Both the position numbers and the translations under genes were made by a program. A DNA stretch of 64,000 nucleotides from Shumkonia mesophila. GTDB lineage: Bacteria > Pseudomonadota > Alphaproteobacteria > Rhodospirillales > Shumkoniaceae. The stretch lies in the NCBI RefSeq assembly GCF_026163695.1, contig NZ_JAOTID010000009.1, positions 124,001 to 188,000 on the forward strand, written 5' to 3'. Below are positions 36,862 to 45,678 of the stretch, piece after piece (position 1 is the stretch's first letter; every line of letters starts with the position of its first letter). The notes below the pieces were generated by a model, which saw only the letters and a list, made by a program, of their open reading frames with translations, was not told the DNA's origin and did no database searches.

Positions 36862-38139
36862 TCAGCCGAAGATGTCGGCCGTGATGCCGGCGTACCAGCC
36901 GACGTTCTCTTCCTGGTTCTGCTTGCGAAGATCCGCGCTTTCCCCGGCCTTCGAAACGAAGGTCTCGACCGCCGCGATCTTGCCGTCCTTGGCCTCGTAG
37001 CGGCCGCCGACCTTCACCGTGTCGTCGGTATCGATCAGGCTCCAGCAGGTGTTGGTGTAGCGGGCCGGGAACGTCCGCGAGCCGATCAGTTCGCCCAGCA
37101 CCATCATGGCGGCGACCTTGGCCTGGCTGTTGGCGGCGAATCCCGACTTCGGCATGGCCCCGGCAATCGAGGCGTCGCCCAGAACGTAGATGTTGGGATC
37201 GATGGCCGACTGCATGCTTTCCGCCTTGATCGGGCAGAAACCGGATGGATCGGCGAGTCCGGCATCGCGGGCGATCCGGCCGGCCATCTGCGCCGGGATG
37301 ACGTTGACCAGCGCGCAGTTGCGGAAGGTCTCGAAACCCGTCACCACTGTCATCGTCTTCGGGTCGACCGACTTGACGCCTTCGTGGATGGTCGGGTCGA
37401 GCCATTCGACCATGCCCGGATAGTGGCGCTCCCATCCTTCCTGGAAGAGCCCCTGCTTGGAGAACTGCTTCTTGGGGTCGAGCACGACGATCCTGCAGTT
37501 CTTCCGACCGCTGGCCTTAAGCACGTGCGCCATCATCGAAACCCGCTCGTACGGCCCGGGCGGACAGCGATAGGGATTCGGCGGCGCGATCATCACGATG
37601 ACCCCGCCCGCCGGTACACCGGCAAGCTGCTTCTTGAGGATCTGGGTTTGCGGCCCGGCCTTCCAGGCGTGCGGCATCCTCTCTTCGTGTTCCCTGCCCC
37701 ATCCGGGAACGCTGTCGTATTTGAGGTCGATGCCGGGCGCCACGATCAGGCGGTCGTAGGCAAGGGTAGAGCCATCGGCCAGGCGCACGCTCTTGCGATC
37801 GCGCTCGATCGCCAGCGCCAGCTGGTGTTGCAGCCGCACGCCATACGCGCCGAGCTTGTCGTACCGGTGGGTGATGGCGTCGAACGTCTTGAAGCCGCCG
37901 AGAAAAAGGTTCGAATGGAAGCACGTCGTGAACTGGGTCGACGGCTCGACCAGCACGACATCCAGGGCGCCTTGGGAATCGCGGGCGATATATTTCGCTG
38001 CGGTCGCCCCGCCGGGACCGCCCCCGATGATGACGACCCGCTGTTTCGCCTGCCCGAGAACCGCCGGCGCAACGGACAACGCGCCGATGGCCGCCGACGT
38101 TCCAATCAGGAACCGGCGTCTGTTCATCTGCTTTGGCAT
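36862..38139 (-). CDS. soxF: Flavocytochrome c sulfide dehydrogenase-like flavoprotein SoxF
   Basis: This 425-residue periplasmic FAD protein is exported by the Tat pathway (NRRRFLIGTSAAIG). The FAD site is VVIIGGGPGGATAAKYIAR. Cysteines in FTTCFHSNLF and GFCPIKAES fit the redox disulfide of FCSD, and a C-terminal FCSD domain includes YTNTCWSLIDTDDTVKVGG. With the adjacent cytochrome it should oxidise sulfide to sulfur; in Paracoccus SoxF also reactivates SoxYZ. It is the last gene of the sox operon. Confidence 0.9.
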   Translation of the reverse strand: MPKQMNRRRFLIGTSAAIGALSVAPAVLGQAKQRVVIIGGGPGGATAAKYIARDSQGALDVVLVEPSTQFTTCFHSNLFLGGFKTFDAITHRYDKLGAYGVRLQHQLALAIERDRKSVRLADGSTLAYDRLIVAPGIDLKYDSVPGWGREHEERMPHAWKAGPQTQILKKQLAGVPAGGVIVMIAPPNPYRCPPGPYERVSMMAHVLKASGRKNCRIVVLDPKKQFSKQGLFQEGWERHYPGMVEWLDPTIHEGVKSVDPKTMTVVTGFETFRNCALVNVIPAQMAGRIARDAGLADPSGFCPIKAESMQSAIDPNIYVLGDASIAGAMPKSGFAANSQAKVAAMMVLGELIGSRTFPARYTNTCWSLIDTDDTVKVGGRYEAKDGKIAAVETFVSKAGESADLRKQNQEENVGWYAGITADIFG

Positions 38140-38176
38140 GTGTGTCTCCCCGTTTGCTCGTGTGATTGCCTCTCCC

Positions 38177-38539
38177 CTACTGCGATGCCGTCTCCTCCAG
38201 GCTGCCGAAATAGGCCGCCAACGCCCGGATCTCGTCGTCGCTCAACCGTCCGGCAATGGTCTGCATGACGACGTTGTCGCGTTCCTTGTTGCGGTAGGCG
38301 CGGATGACCACGACGAACTGCTCGCTCGGCCAGCCGACGATCGGGGGAATGGCGCCGGCCGCCTGGCCGGAAAGCTGATGGCAGGCCACGCATTCGCTGG
38401 AGAGATACTGGCCAAGCGCGAGATCCCCGCCCGACGCCGCACCGGCGGCGAGCAGTCCGGCGGCACCGGCGCACACGGCAATGCCGCGCACGCGAAGCCA
38501 CCCGAGACCGTCATTCGATCTGCCCACCGTCGCCTTCAT
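38177..38539 (-). CDS. soxE: Small monohaem cytochrome c, SoxE/FccA position
   Basis: This 120-residue secreted protein has one haem motif, CVACH (about residues 50-54), and a signal peptide ending ASGGD. It lies between soxD and soxF, where soxE sits in Paracoccus. Paracoccus SoxE is a larger dihaem protein; this one is about half that size and more like the cytochrome subunit of flavocytochrome c. It overlaps the soxD 3' end by 29 nt. Confidence 0.8.
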   Translation of the reverse strand: MKATVGRSNDGLGWLRVRGIAVCAGAAGLLAAGAASGGDLALGQYLSSECVACHQLSGQAAGAIPPIVGWPSEQFVVVIRAYRNKERDNVVMQTIAGRLSDDEIRALAAYFGSLEETASQ

Positions 38540-39602
38540 CGTCCGGGGTCACGTCCAGAATTCGGGCGCGGCTGACAATCCGCGCATCGGCTTTGCAATC
38601 GGTCATGCACGGGTCGCGCTTCGCGGCATGCGGTTCGGCGGCGCGGTCGTCGTCGATGAAATGGATCTGGTTGGGAAGCCGGATGCTCGCGAAATTCGCC
38701 TTCGACAGTTCGAAGTCGGTGTCGGTCACGACGTCGTTGAGATAGAGCAGATAGGCGGTCAGGGCATAGACGTCGTCGTTGCCCAACGAATGCGCGTCAC
38801 CGAACGGCATCGCCCGCCGGACATAGTCGTAAACCGTCGACAGATACGGCCAGTACGAACCGATCGTCTTTTCCGGCCGCTCCGCCGTCAGGGTGCCGAA
38901 GCCGCCCGCGAGGACCGGCCAGCGGTCCCGGCCTTCGCCGAAATCGCCGTGGCATGACGCGCAGCGTTCGGCGAAAAGGACCTCTCCTTCCGCTACCGTT
39001 CCCTTGCCCTCGGGCAGCCCCTCGCCATCGGGGCGGATATCGATGTCCCAGGCGGCGATTTCGTCCGCACTCGCCGGGCGACCGAGGTGGAAGACGCCAT
39101 GCCTGGAAAGGACCGTCTGCGGCGGTGAGCCCGCCGCCTGCGGCGCGGCCGCGACCTGCCGCGGTTGGACAGAGGATGGAGGAGCGGCTTGGCTCGCGGC
39201 CTCCTTGCCGGGGCCGGCCGACTTCAGATAGGCGATGACGTCGGTGAGGTCGCTTTCCTTTTTGAGGCCGGCGAACGTCATCTTGGTTCCCTTGATGACT
39301 TTGCGCGGACTGGCCAGAAAGGCAGCAAGCCTTTCCTCCGACCACACCACCCCCTGGCTGCCCGCCTGGCTCATGGCCGGGGAATACTTGAAGCCCTCGA
39401 TCGAGCCGGCCGTCCGGCCAACCACGTCGTTCAAATGAGGGCCGGTCTTGGTCTTGGCGCCGTCGCCGATTGCGTGGCAGGCGACGCACACCTTGAACAC
39501 CTTTTCTCCCTTCGCGGGGTCCCCGTCGGCGCGGGCCTGCGGCGCGGCCAGAAGGACGCCGGCCATCAGCGCGGCCGCGGCAAAATCAAGAAATCTCGAC
39601 AT
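38511..39602 (-). CDS. soxD: Sulfane dehydrogenase cytochrome subunit SoxD
   Basis: This 363-residue dihaem c-type cytochrome has a signal peptide (about 26 residues) and an N-terminal cytochrome c domain with CVACH (about residues 39-43). A Pro/Ala-rich linker (about 130-165) leads to a second haem domain with CASCH (about 216-220). It takes electrons from SoxC. Its presence means sulfane sulfur on SoxYZ can be oxidised fully, without obligatory sulfur globules. It overlaps soxC by 17 nt and the next cytochrome by 29 nt. Confidence 0.9.
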   Translation of the reverse strand: MSRFLDFAAAALMAGVLLAAPQARADGDPAKGEKVFKVCVACHAIGDGAKTKTGPHLNDVVGRTAGSIEGFKYSPAMSQAGSQGVVWSEERLAAFLASPRKVIKGTKMTFAGLKKESDLTDVIAYLKSAGPGKEAASQAAPPSSVQPRQVAAAPQAAGSPPQTVLSRHGVFHLGRPASADEIAAWDIDIRPDGEGLPEGKGTVAEGEVLFAERCASCHGDFGEGRDRWPVLAGGFGTLTAERPEKTIGSYWPYLSTVYDYVRRAMPFGDAHSLGNDDVYALTAYLLYLNDVVTDTDFELSKANFASIRLPNQIHFIDDDRAAEPHAAKRDPCMTDCKADARIVSRARILDVTPDDEGDGGQIE

Positions 39603-40896
39603 TCTCTACCGTTCCGTTGGGCGCGACATGCCAGGTCTGGACGCCGTTGTTGTGGTAAATCGAATTCTCCCCCCGCGCCGCCCGCAGCTCGTCCTTGGTC
39701 GGTTGCACGAAGCCGGCCTCGTCGATGGCGCGCGACTGCAAAAGCAGGTCCCTGCCGTCCCAGTCCACGTCGAGATAGAAGCGGTGCAGGGCCTTCGGCA
39801 GGCTGGGCCCGTCGATGCGCGCGGTGCGCCAGTTGCGCCCGCCGTCGAGCGTGACGTCGACCCGCTTGATGCCGCCGGTGCCGGACCAGGCGAGCCCCGA
39901 AATCACGAGGCGGCCCCGGCCATGATTGACCGGCGCCTGCGGGCTGGGGCTGGTGATCACCGATTTGACGTCCATCACCCAGGTGAAGCGCCGGGCCTGG
40001 CCGTTGGCGAGGAGATCGGTGTACTTCGAGGTTTCCTCGCGCTGGTGCCAGGGCTGATCGCCGACCTCGATGCGGCGCAGCCACTTGATCCACATGTTGC
40101 CTTCCCAGCCGGGAACGACCAGCCGCAGCGGATAGCCCTGCTCCGGGCGCAGGGCCTCGCCGTTCATCTTGAAGGCGACGAGACAATCGTCGAGCGCCTT
40201 CTCCAATGGGATGGAGCGGGTCATCGCCGCGGCGTCGGCGCCCTCGACGAGAATCCATTTGGCGTTGGTCTTGAGGCCCGCTTCCTCAAGCACGTGGCGA
40301 AGCGGAACCCCGGTGTACATCACGCAGTGGACCATGCCGTGCGTGTACTGGCATCCGTTCAGCTGCGGGCCCCGCCACTCCATGCCGGAATTGGCGGCGC
40401 ATTCAAGGAAGTAGAGCCGGTTCTCGCGCGGGAACCGCTTGAGGTCGGCCATGGTGAAGACCAGCGGCGTGTCGACCAGGCCGTGAACCATCAGGCGGTG
40501 CTGATCGGGTGCGATTTCGGCGATGCCGCCGTGGTGGCGCTCGAAGCACAGCCCGTTCGGTGTGACGATGCCATCGAGCTCGTGCAGCGGCGTGAAATTC
40601 ACCGACGATTTGCTGTCGGCCGTCAGCCACGCCACATCGCGGCGCACCACGTCCTTCTCGTACGGCGACGGCGCCCCGTAGGGCCGCGCGTCGACGCCAT
40701 CGCCCAGATAGCGGTTCCAGTCCTGAACCTCGGTGATGAGGGGCTCGCCCGCCCTCGCTCCCGCCATGCCGGCAAGGCCCGCCAGGGCGACGCCGGCCCC
40801 GGTCGCCAGGCCGCCCGTCAGAAGCTGGCGCCGGGACGGGCCGGTTCCGGTGGGCTCCCTCCCGCCCGTCGGTTTCCTGATCTGTGAATCGGACAT
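39586..40896 (-). CDS. soxC: Sulfane dehydrogenase molybdenum subunit SoxC
   Basis: This ~436-residue periplasmic molybdoenzyme of the sulfite oxidase family has a Tat signal (PSRRQLLTGGLATGAG). Its Mo-cofactor domain shows FLECAANSGMEWRGPQ, with the cysteine that binds molybdenum, and a C-terminal dimerisation domain is present. It oxidises the SoxY-bound sulfane. The ATG at 40896 gives a usual-length Tat leader; an ATG at 40944, 7 nt after the soxB stop, would add 16 residues. Confidence 0.92.
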   Translation of the reverse strand: MSDSQIRKPTGGREPTGTGPSRRQLLTGGLATGAGVALAGLAGMAGARAGEPLITEVQDWNRYLGDGVDARPYGAPSPYEKDVVRRDVAWLTADSKSSVNFTPLHELDGIVTPNGLCFERHHGGIAEIAPDQHRLMVHGLVDTPLVFTMADLKRFPRENRLYFLECAANSGMEWRGPQLNGCQYTHGMVHCVMYTGVPLRHVLEEAGLKTNAKWILVEGADAAAMTRSIPLEKALDDCLVAFKMNGEALRPEQGYPLRLVVPGWEGNMWIKWLRRIEVGDQPWHQREETSKYTDLLANGQARRFTWVMDVKSVITSPSPQAPVNHGRGRLVISGLAWSGTGGIKRVDVTLDGGRNWRTARIDGPSLPKALHRFYLDVDWDGRDLLLQSRAIDEAGFVQPTKDELRAARGENSIYHNNGVQTWHVAPNGTVENVEIS

Positions 40897-40951
40897 CGGC
40901 TGCGTACCTGGTTCTGCCTTGAATGTGCGTTTGTCGGCCGGCATCGGGCGC

Positions 40952-42643
40952 CTATTCGGCCAGCTTGACCGAGCGGGCCTCGGGGGCGCGCACGACCGGG
41001 TTCTTTTTCAGATGCGCCTCGACGACGTCCCAGATCGCCGGCCCCTCGGTCCCTTCGTTGACCGAGGCCCAGCCGGCGACGACATAGGACTTCGCGGGAT
41101 CGACCGGCTCGCCGTTTCTGAGCAGCACCATCTGCGAGATCCGCGAGCCCATGGCGGCGCCGACGTCGATGGTGTAGCCCATGCCCCCGACCCGGACCAT
41201 GTCGCCGCCCTGCTGGTAGTAGGGGTCGGCGTTGAACAGGTTATCCGCCACGTCTTCCAGGATGTCCTTGATGAGCGCGCCGGTCATCGTCGTCCGGTAG
41301 GCCGCCGGATAGGTCATGGCGCAGGCGTTGTGCAGGTCCTCGACCGTGATCGCCTGGCCGGGCAGCAGCGAGGTGCCCCACCGGAAGCCCGGCGACAGGG
41401 CGATTTCGGCATCGCGTTCGGCAATCAACGCCTCACAGATCAGATCGTCGAAGGTGCCGTTGAAATTGCCGCGCCGGTAGAGCAGCGATTCCGTGCGCCC
41501 CAGTTCCCGCTTCAACTCGGTCTCGAAGGGGGCCCGCACCCGATCGACAAGCGCCGCCATTTCCGGATCGGCGGCGATGACGTCGGAGAACACCGGGATC
41601 AGGCGGTAGCGGAAACCGCGAACGGTCCCGCCGGCAACGTCGAGGTCGAGGCGGGAGACGAACTTTCCGTTCGAGCCCGAGGCGATCAGCAGGGTCTTCC
41701 CCACCTTGACCGGCTCGGGCAGCGCATCGTGGGTATGGGCCGTCAGGATGACATCGATGCCGGAAACGCGGCCGGCCAGCTTGCGATCAACGTCGAAGCC
41801 GTTGTGGGACAACAGAACGACGAGATCGGCCCCCTCGGCGCGCGCCGCCTTGACGTTCCTGACGACATCCTCCTCGCGAATCCCGAAGCTCCAGTTCGGC
41901 ATCATCCACCGCGGATTGGCGACGGGGGTATAAGGGAACGCCTGGCCGATCACCGCGACCTTGACGCCGCCGCGATCGAAGATGCGGTAGGCCTCGAACA
42001 CCGGCTCGTTCCATTCGGCGTCGTAGATGTTGCCGGCCAGGAACGGGTACGGCAGGCCCTCCACCATCTCCTTGACGCGCTCGGAGCCATAGGTGAATTC
42101 CCAGTGTCCGGTCATGGCGTCGGGGCCGAGCGCGTTCATGGCCTCGATCATGTCGGCGCCCTTGGTAGCGTTGGCGGTATAGCTTCCCTGCCAGGTATCG
42201 CCGCCGTCGAGCAGCAGCACCCGCTCGCCGCGTTCGCCGCGAATGCGCCTGACGATGGTGGCGATGCGATCCAGGCCGCCCATCTTGCCGTAGGTCTCGG
42301 CCAGGGCGACGAAGTCGGCGGAAGTCAGGGCATAGGCGTTCGCGCTACCGGTGTCGATGTTGTAGCGCTTGAGGAAATCGGCACCGGTCAGGTGGGGCGG
42401 CAGGGCGGCGACCGGTCCGATCCCGATGTTGACCGAGGGCTCGCGGAAGTAGAGCGGCTTCAACTGGCCGTGCAGGTCTGTGACGTGAACCAGGGTGACG
42501 TTGCCGAACCCCTGAAAATCGAGCAGATCGGCCTCGCTCAGCGCTTGGCGCGCCGCCGCCTGGCTCCAACGTCCGACCATCCCCGATCCCGCGATCGCTC
42601 CCAGCGCCAGGGACGCCGTCAGGAAGTCACGCCTCGATACCAT
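40952..42643 (-). CDS. soxB: Thiosulfohydrolase SoxB
   Basis: This 563-residue Tat-exported (SRRDFLTASLALGAIAG) dimanganese hydrolase of the 5'-nucleotidase superfamily has metal motifs HVTDLHGQ, DGGDTWQG, GHWEFTYG, LSHNGFD and AHTHD. It releases sulfate from the SoxY-cysteine S-thiosulfonate. The ATG at 42643 has an AAGGAGA site six bases upstream. It follows soxA after a strong stem-loop. Confidence 0.95.
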   Translation of the reverse strand: MVSRRDFLTASLALGAIAGSGMVGRWSQAAARQALSEADLLDFQGFGNVTLVHVTDLHGQLKPLYFREPSVNIGIGPVAALPPHLTGADFLKRYNIDTGSANAYALTSADFVALAETYGKMGGLDRIATIVRRIRGERGERVLLLDGGDTWQGSYTANATKGADMIEAMNALGPDAMTGHWEFTYGSERVKEMVEGLPYPFLAGNIYDAEWNEPVFEAYRIFDRGGVKVAVIGQAFPYTPVANPRWMMPNWSFGIREEDVVRNVKAARAEGADLVVLLSHNGFDVDRKLAGRVSGIDVILTAHTHDALPEPVKVGKTLLIASGSNGKFVSRLDLDVAGGTVRGFRYRLIPVFSDVIAADPEMAALVDRVRAPFETELKRELGRTESLLYRRGNFNGTFDDLICEALIAERDAEIALSPGFRWGTSLLPGQAITVEDLHNACAMTYPAAYRTTMTGALIKDILEDVADNLFNADPYYQQGGDMVRVGGMGYTIDVGAAMGSRISQMVLLRNGEPVDPAKSYVVAGWASVNEGTEGPAIWDVVEAHLKKNPVVRAPEARSVKLAE

Positions 42644-42715
42644 CTTGTCTCCTTGCACTGATGCCCAAGCCCCACGGGAAGCGCAAACACCGCCCGGGAA
42701 GCGACAGCGGTCGAC

Positions 42716-42750
42716 TTCCCCCGGCGGCTGTTACCCGGCCGCCGGGGGAA
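42716..42750 (-). promoter_or_regulatory. Perfect 13-bp stem-loop between soxA and soxB
   Basis: TTCCCCCGGCGGC (42716-42728) pairs without mismatch to GCCGCCGGGGGAA (42738-42750) around a 9-nt loop. It begins 2 nt after the soxA stop. No U-run follows on the sox strand. It may protect the soxXYZA message and reduce reading into soxBCDEF; that role is inferred. Confidence 0.65.
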
Positions 42751-42752
42751 AG

Positions 42753-43613
42753 CTATTGACGGACGGCCGGCGTCTCGACCGAAAGGCCGGTGCCGCGCCA
42801 GGTCGTGTAGACCTCAAGCGCCATCAGTTCGTCTGAAAGGGCGGCGGGCTGCTCGGCGCGGGTATCGCGGATGCAGCCGCGGAACCGACTGTGAAGAGAC
42901 ACCATGTCGGCGTTCTTCAAGCGGTAGGTGGGGAAGCCATTCACGTTCCCCTGGCTCAGGTGGTCGGCCCGGATGTACTTTCCGTTGTTCTGCTCGTGAC
43001 AGGACGCGCAGGACAGGTTCAATTGACCGGTCCGCGTGTAGTACATGTCCTTGCCACGGTTCCACCAGCTCTGCATCTGGCCCTTGGTCAGGTCGACGGC
43101 GACCGGCACGCCAAGGGACTGATGCCTCATAAAGGTCGTCAGCGCCTTCTGTTCCTTGGCGTCGAACTTGTAGGGTTCGGCCCCCATCCCCTCGGCCCGG
43201 CATTTGTTGATGCGGACCTCGATGTTCATCGGGCGCTCGGCATCGGCGTCCCATTTGGGATAGGCGGCAGCTACCCCTTTCATACTTTCCGCCGCATCGT
43301 TGTGGCAGGATGCGCAGGACTTGCCGGCGGTCCCCTCGACGGTGTTCCAGATCTGCTCACCGCGCTCGACGTACAGCATGCCGGGGTTCTGGAACGAATC
43401 GGCTTCCAGGGCCCGGGTTTCTTCGGTCCGGAACAGCCAGCCCGACAACACCTCGTCGAACGGATGACCTTCCGGCGCCTTGGCCTGGGTCACCATCTTG
43501 GCGCCATCGATGACCAATTCGTCATTGACCGGCTCGGCCAACGCCGACACCGCGGCGATCGCGGATGCCGCAGTGGCGATCCCCACTTTCAGCAGAGTCT
43601 CCCTCAACATCAT
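42753..43613 (-). CDS. soxA: Dihaem cytochrome SoxA (L-cysteine S-thiosulfotransferase subunit)
   Basis: This 286-residue periplasmic protein has a signal peptide of about 26 residues, two CASCH haem motifs (around residues 100 and 201) and the active-site cysteine in RFRGCIRDTRAEQP. With SoxX it joins thiosulfate oxidatively to SoxY. Both haems are retained, unlike the single-haem SoxA of some bacteria. It lies 37 nt after soxZ. Confidence 0.95.
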   Translation of the reverse strand: MMLRETLLKVGIATAASAIAAVSALAEPVNDELVIDGAKMVTQAKAPEGHPFDEVLSGWLFRTEETRALEADSFQNPGMLYVERGEQIWNTVEGTAGKSCASCHNDAAESMKGVAAAYPKWDADAERPMNIEVRINKCRAEGMGAEPYKFDAKEQKALTTFMRHQSLGVPVAVDLTKGQMQSWWNRGKDMYYTRTGQLNLSCASCHEQNNGKYIRADHLSQGNVNGFPTYRLKNADMVSLHSRFRGCIRDTRAEQPAALSDELMALEVYTTWRGTGLSVETPAVRQ

Positions 43614-43650
43614 CGGCTCCCTGTCTAGAGCAACGGTCTAAACGACCGGA

Positions 43651-43977
43651 CTACTTGACCTCGATGGCCTCTTCGTGGGCGTAAATCGAGCCGTCGTCGT
43701 CCACCCAGGCGAACTTGAAGGTTCCGCTTTGCGGTACCTTGGCGTTGAATTCGAAATAGGGATTGGCCGAGATCGCCGGGTCGATGTCGCAGGAAAAAAC
43801 CGGCATGCCATTGAACTCGCAGCTGAACTTGTTGATGATCTTGCGTGGGATCGGGTTGCCCTGCTTGTCCTTGCGCTGCCCCGATTCCATCTCGTGGCTG
43901 ATCAGGGTCTTGATGGTGATGACCTCGCCGGCGGACGCCGTCTTGGGCACTTTTACGCGGGGTTTGGAGGTTGCCAT
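43651..43977 (-). CDS. soxZ: Sulfur carrier complex subunit SoxZ
   Basis: This 108-residue protein without a signal peptide is exported as a complex with SoxY. Landmarks are VKVPKTASAGEVITIKTLISHEMESGQRKDK and FEFNAKVPQSGTFKFAWVDDDG. It presents the SoxY carrier arm to the other Sox enzymes. The length is normal, and it lies 22 nt after soxY. Confidence 0.95.
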   Translation of the reverse strand: MATSKPRVKVPKTASAGEVITIKTLISHEMESGQRKDKQGNPIPRKIINKFSCEFNGMPVFSCDIDPAISANPYFEFNAKVPQSGTFKFAWVDDDGSIYAHEEAIEVK

Positions 43978-43999
43978 TGTCGATTTTCCTATCTGCCGA

Positions 44000-44455
44000 T
44001 CAGCCGCCGCAGCCGCCGATCGTGACCTTTACCTGCTTCTCGTCCATGTAGACGGAGCCGTCGCTCATCTTGGCGACGGCGATGACGTTCTGCGTCTTGG
44101 CCAGGCGCATGCGTGTGGTGGCCGCGGCGGAGCCGCTCATCGGCGTGAAATTGAAGGTGGCGACCCCGGGATTGGGGTTGCCGTCGGCCAGCAGCATGAC
44201 GGAGCGGACATAGGAGCCCTCGGTCATAGGACTGTCGACCGCAACCGACACCGGCACGGTATTGCCGTTCTCGGCGATCTCGGGCGCGGTAAGGGTGATT
44301 TTACCCGATTGCGGGGTCTTGCCGCCGGCGAACTCGGCAATGGCCTTTTGAGTCTTGTCGGAATTGGCGTGGGCGCTTCCGACGCGCAGGCCGGTCAGCG
44401 CAAAAGCCGCCGCCCCGGCCGATAAAACGAGCGCCTGTCGTCGTGTCAGGATCAT
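44000..44455 (-). CDS. soxY: Sulfur carrier protein SoxY
   Basis: This 151-residue Tat-exported protein (LTRRQALVLSAGAAAFALTG) ends in the swinging-arm sequence GGCGG, whose cysteine carries the sulfur intermediates. All features of a working SoxY are present. It lies between soxX and soxZ. Confidence 0.96.
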   Translation of the reverse strand: MILTRRQALVLSAGAAAFALTGLRVGSAHANSDKTQKAIAEFAGGKTPQSGKITLTAPEIAENGNTVPVSVAVDSPMTEGSYVRSVMLLADGNPNPGVATFNFTPMSGSAAATTRMRLAKTQNVIAVAKMSDGSVYMDEKQVKVTIGGCGG

Positions 44456-44468
44456 TTGAAACTCCTTA

Positions 44469-44942
44469 CTAGTTGGCCGGCTGCTTGAGTGTCGACAGGT
44501 AGGCGACGATGCTTTCGACCTGATCGGCGGTGAGGATGGTCTTGCCGACGAAGGTCTTGGCGACGTTCTTTCCCACCTCGAGCGAATAGAAGCCGGGCAT
44601 CACGGTATCTGGCCCGAAGACGGCCTTGGAATTCACCAGGATGGCGCGCAGTTGGGCGGGCTCGTAGCGCGACCCGACGCCGTCCAGCGGCGGCCCGACC
44701 TCGCCATGGAAAAGCTGTTCGCTCATGTCCTGATTGGCGTGACACGCCAGGCAGTTGCCGAGCTTTTTATCCGCGAAAGCTTTTCGACCGGCCGCCGGAT
44801 CACCGGGCGATCCCGTCAGCGACTTCGCGACCGCGGCCTCCACGATCTCAACCTTATCCGGCGGAACACTGTCCGCCTTCGCCGGAGCGATCACGGCGCA
44901 CAGCATCATGGCTGCGAAAAAGGATCTTGCCGGTGCAAGCAT
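44469..44942 (-). CDS. soxX: Monohaem cytochrome SoxX
   Basis: This 157-residue periplasmic cytochrome c has a signal peptide of about 24 residues, the haem motif CLACHANQ and a candidate axial methionine in DTVMPGFY. It forms the SoxAX complex. The ATG at 44942 has an AGGGGGA site; a TTG further out is less likely. It follows a 136-nt gap with a symmetrical operator-like repeat. Confidence 0.93.
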   Translation of the reverse strand: MLAPARSFFAAMMLCAVIAPAKADSVPPDKVEIVEAAVAKSLTGSPGDPAAGRKAFADKKLGNCLACHANQDMSEQLFHGEVGPPLDGVGSRYEPAQLRAILVNSKAVFGPDTVMPGFYSLEVGKNVAKTFVGKTILTADQVESIVAYLSTLKQPAN

Positions 44943-45025
44943 GCGTCCCCCTATCTTCAAACGTGTCGCCTCTTGCGGGCGTATCGCCCATCATTTTTCG
45001 GTTAGGTAGGACGAAGATGTCATCG

Positions 45026-45054
45026 ATTCAATGCATAAATTGCATTATTTGAAT
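45026..45054. promoter_or_regulatory. Candidate SoxR operator in the soxW-soxX gap
   Basis: The inner repeat AATGCATAAATTGCATT (45030-45046) has perfect 6-bp arms. An outer pair, ATTCAA...TTGAAT, brackets it (45026-45031 and 45049-45054). In Paracoccus SoxR is known to bind the soxW-soxX intergenic region, the same place. The nested AT-rich symmetry is typical of ArsR-family sites. Confidence 0.5.
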
Positions 45055-45078
45055 GTTTCCGGCTCGCATGTTGAAATT

Positions 45079-45678
45079 TCAGTCCGAATTGGCCTGGCCG
45101 GCGGTCTGGCGCTCGCGGATCCGCCGGGCGTGGTAGCGCTGGAAATCCTCGGCCCCCTCGTAGCCCTTCTCGCGAACCCACACGAACATGTCGAGGAACG
45201 TCCCCTTCTGGAACGCGCCCGGCATGGCGGCCACCACGGCCTGGCTGGCGGTCAGGCCGTCGGGGGCCGCCTCCGGCATGAACAGGATGGTCGGCGTGAA
45301 GACGATGCCCCACTTGCGGGCGGCCGTCTTTTCGGTGAGCGACGCGCCGTCGAGATCGGTCACTTCCTCGTCGCCGTAGAGGTTGTACTGCACGACGTGG
45401 TAGTTGGCCCTGATGTAGTCGCGAACCTGGGCGTCGCTCAGCACCTCCTCGTGGACCTTCTTGCAGTAGATGCACCCGCGCTGCTCGAAGATCATGGCCA
45501 GCCGCTTGCCGTCCCTGGCGGCGTTGGCGATGTCTTCCCGAACGTCGCGGAAGGTGATCGAGAACCAGTCTTCCTTGTGCAGGCCGTCCTCGCCCAAAGT
45601 GGCGGCGCCGGCCGGCAGGCCGGTCAGCAGGATCAGCAGCGCGGGAACCAGATGCTTCAGCATGGCAATCGCCCTCAT
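45079..45678 (-). CDS. soxW: Periplasmic thioredoxin SoxW
   Basis: This 199-residue thioredoxin-fold protein has a signal peptide (ALLILLTGLPAGAA) and a CxxC redox pair in RGCIYCKK. It is expected to receive electrons from SoxV and keep SoxYZ reduced. The ATG at 45678 overlaps the soxV stop (ATGA); a second ATG at 45663 (MLKHLVP) is also possible. Confidence 0.9.
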   Translation of the reverse strand: MRAIAMLKHLVPALLILLTGLPAGAATLGEDGLHKEDWFSITFRDVREDIANAARDGKRLAMIFEQRGCIYCKKVHEEVLSDAQVRDYIRANYHVVQYNLYGDEEVTDLDGASLTEKTAARKWGIVFTPTILFMPEAAPDGLTASQAVVAAMPGAFQKGTFLDMFVWVREKGYEGAEDFQRYHARRIRERQTAGQANSD

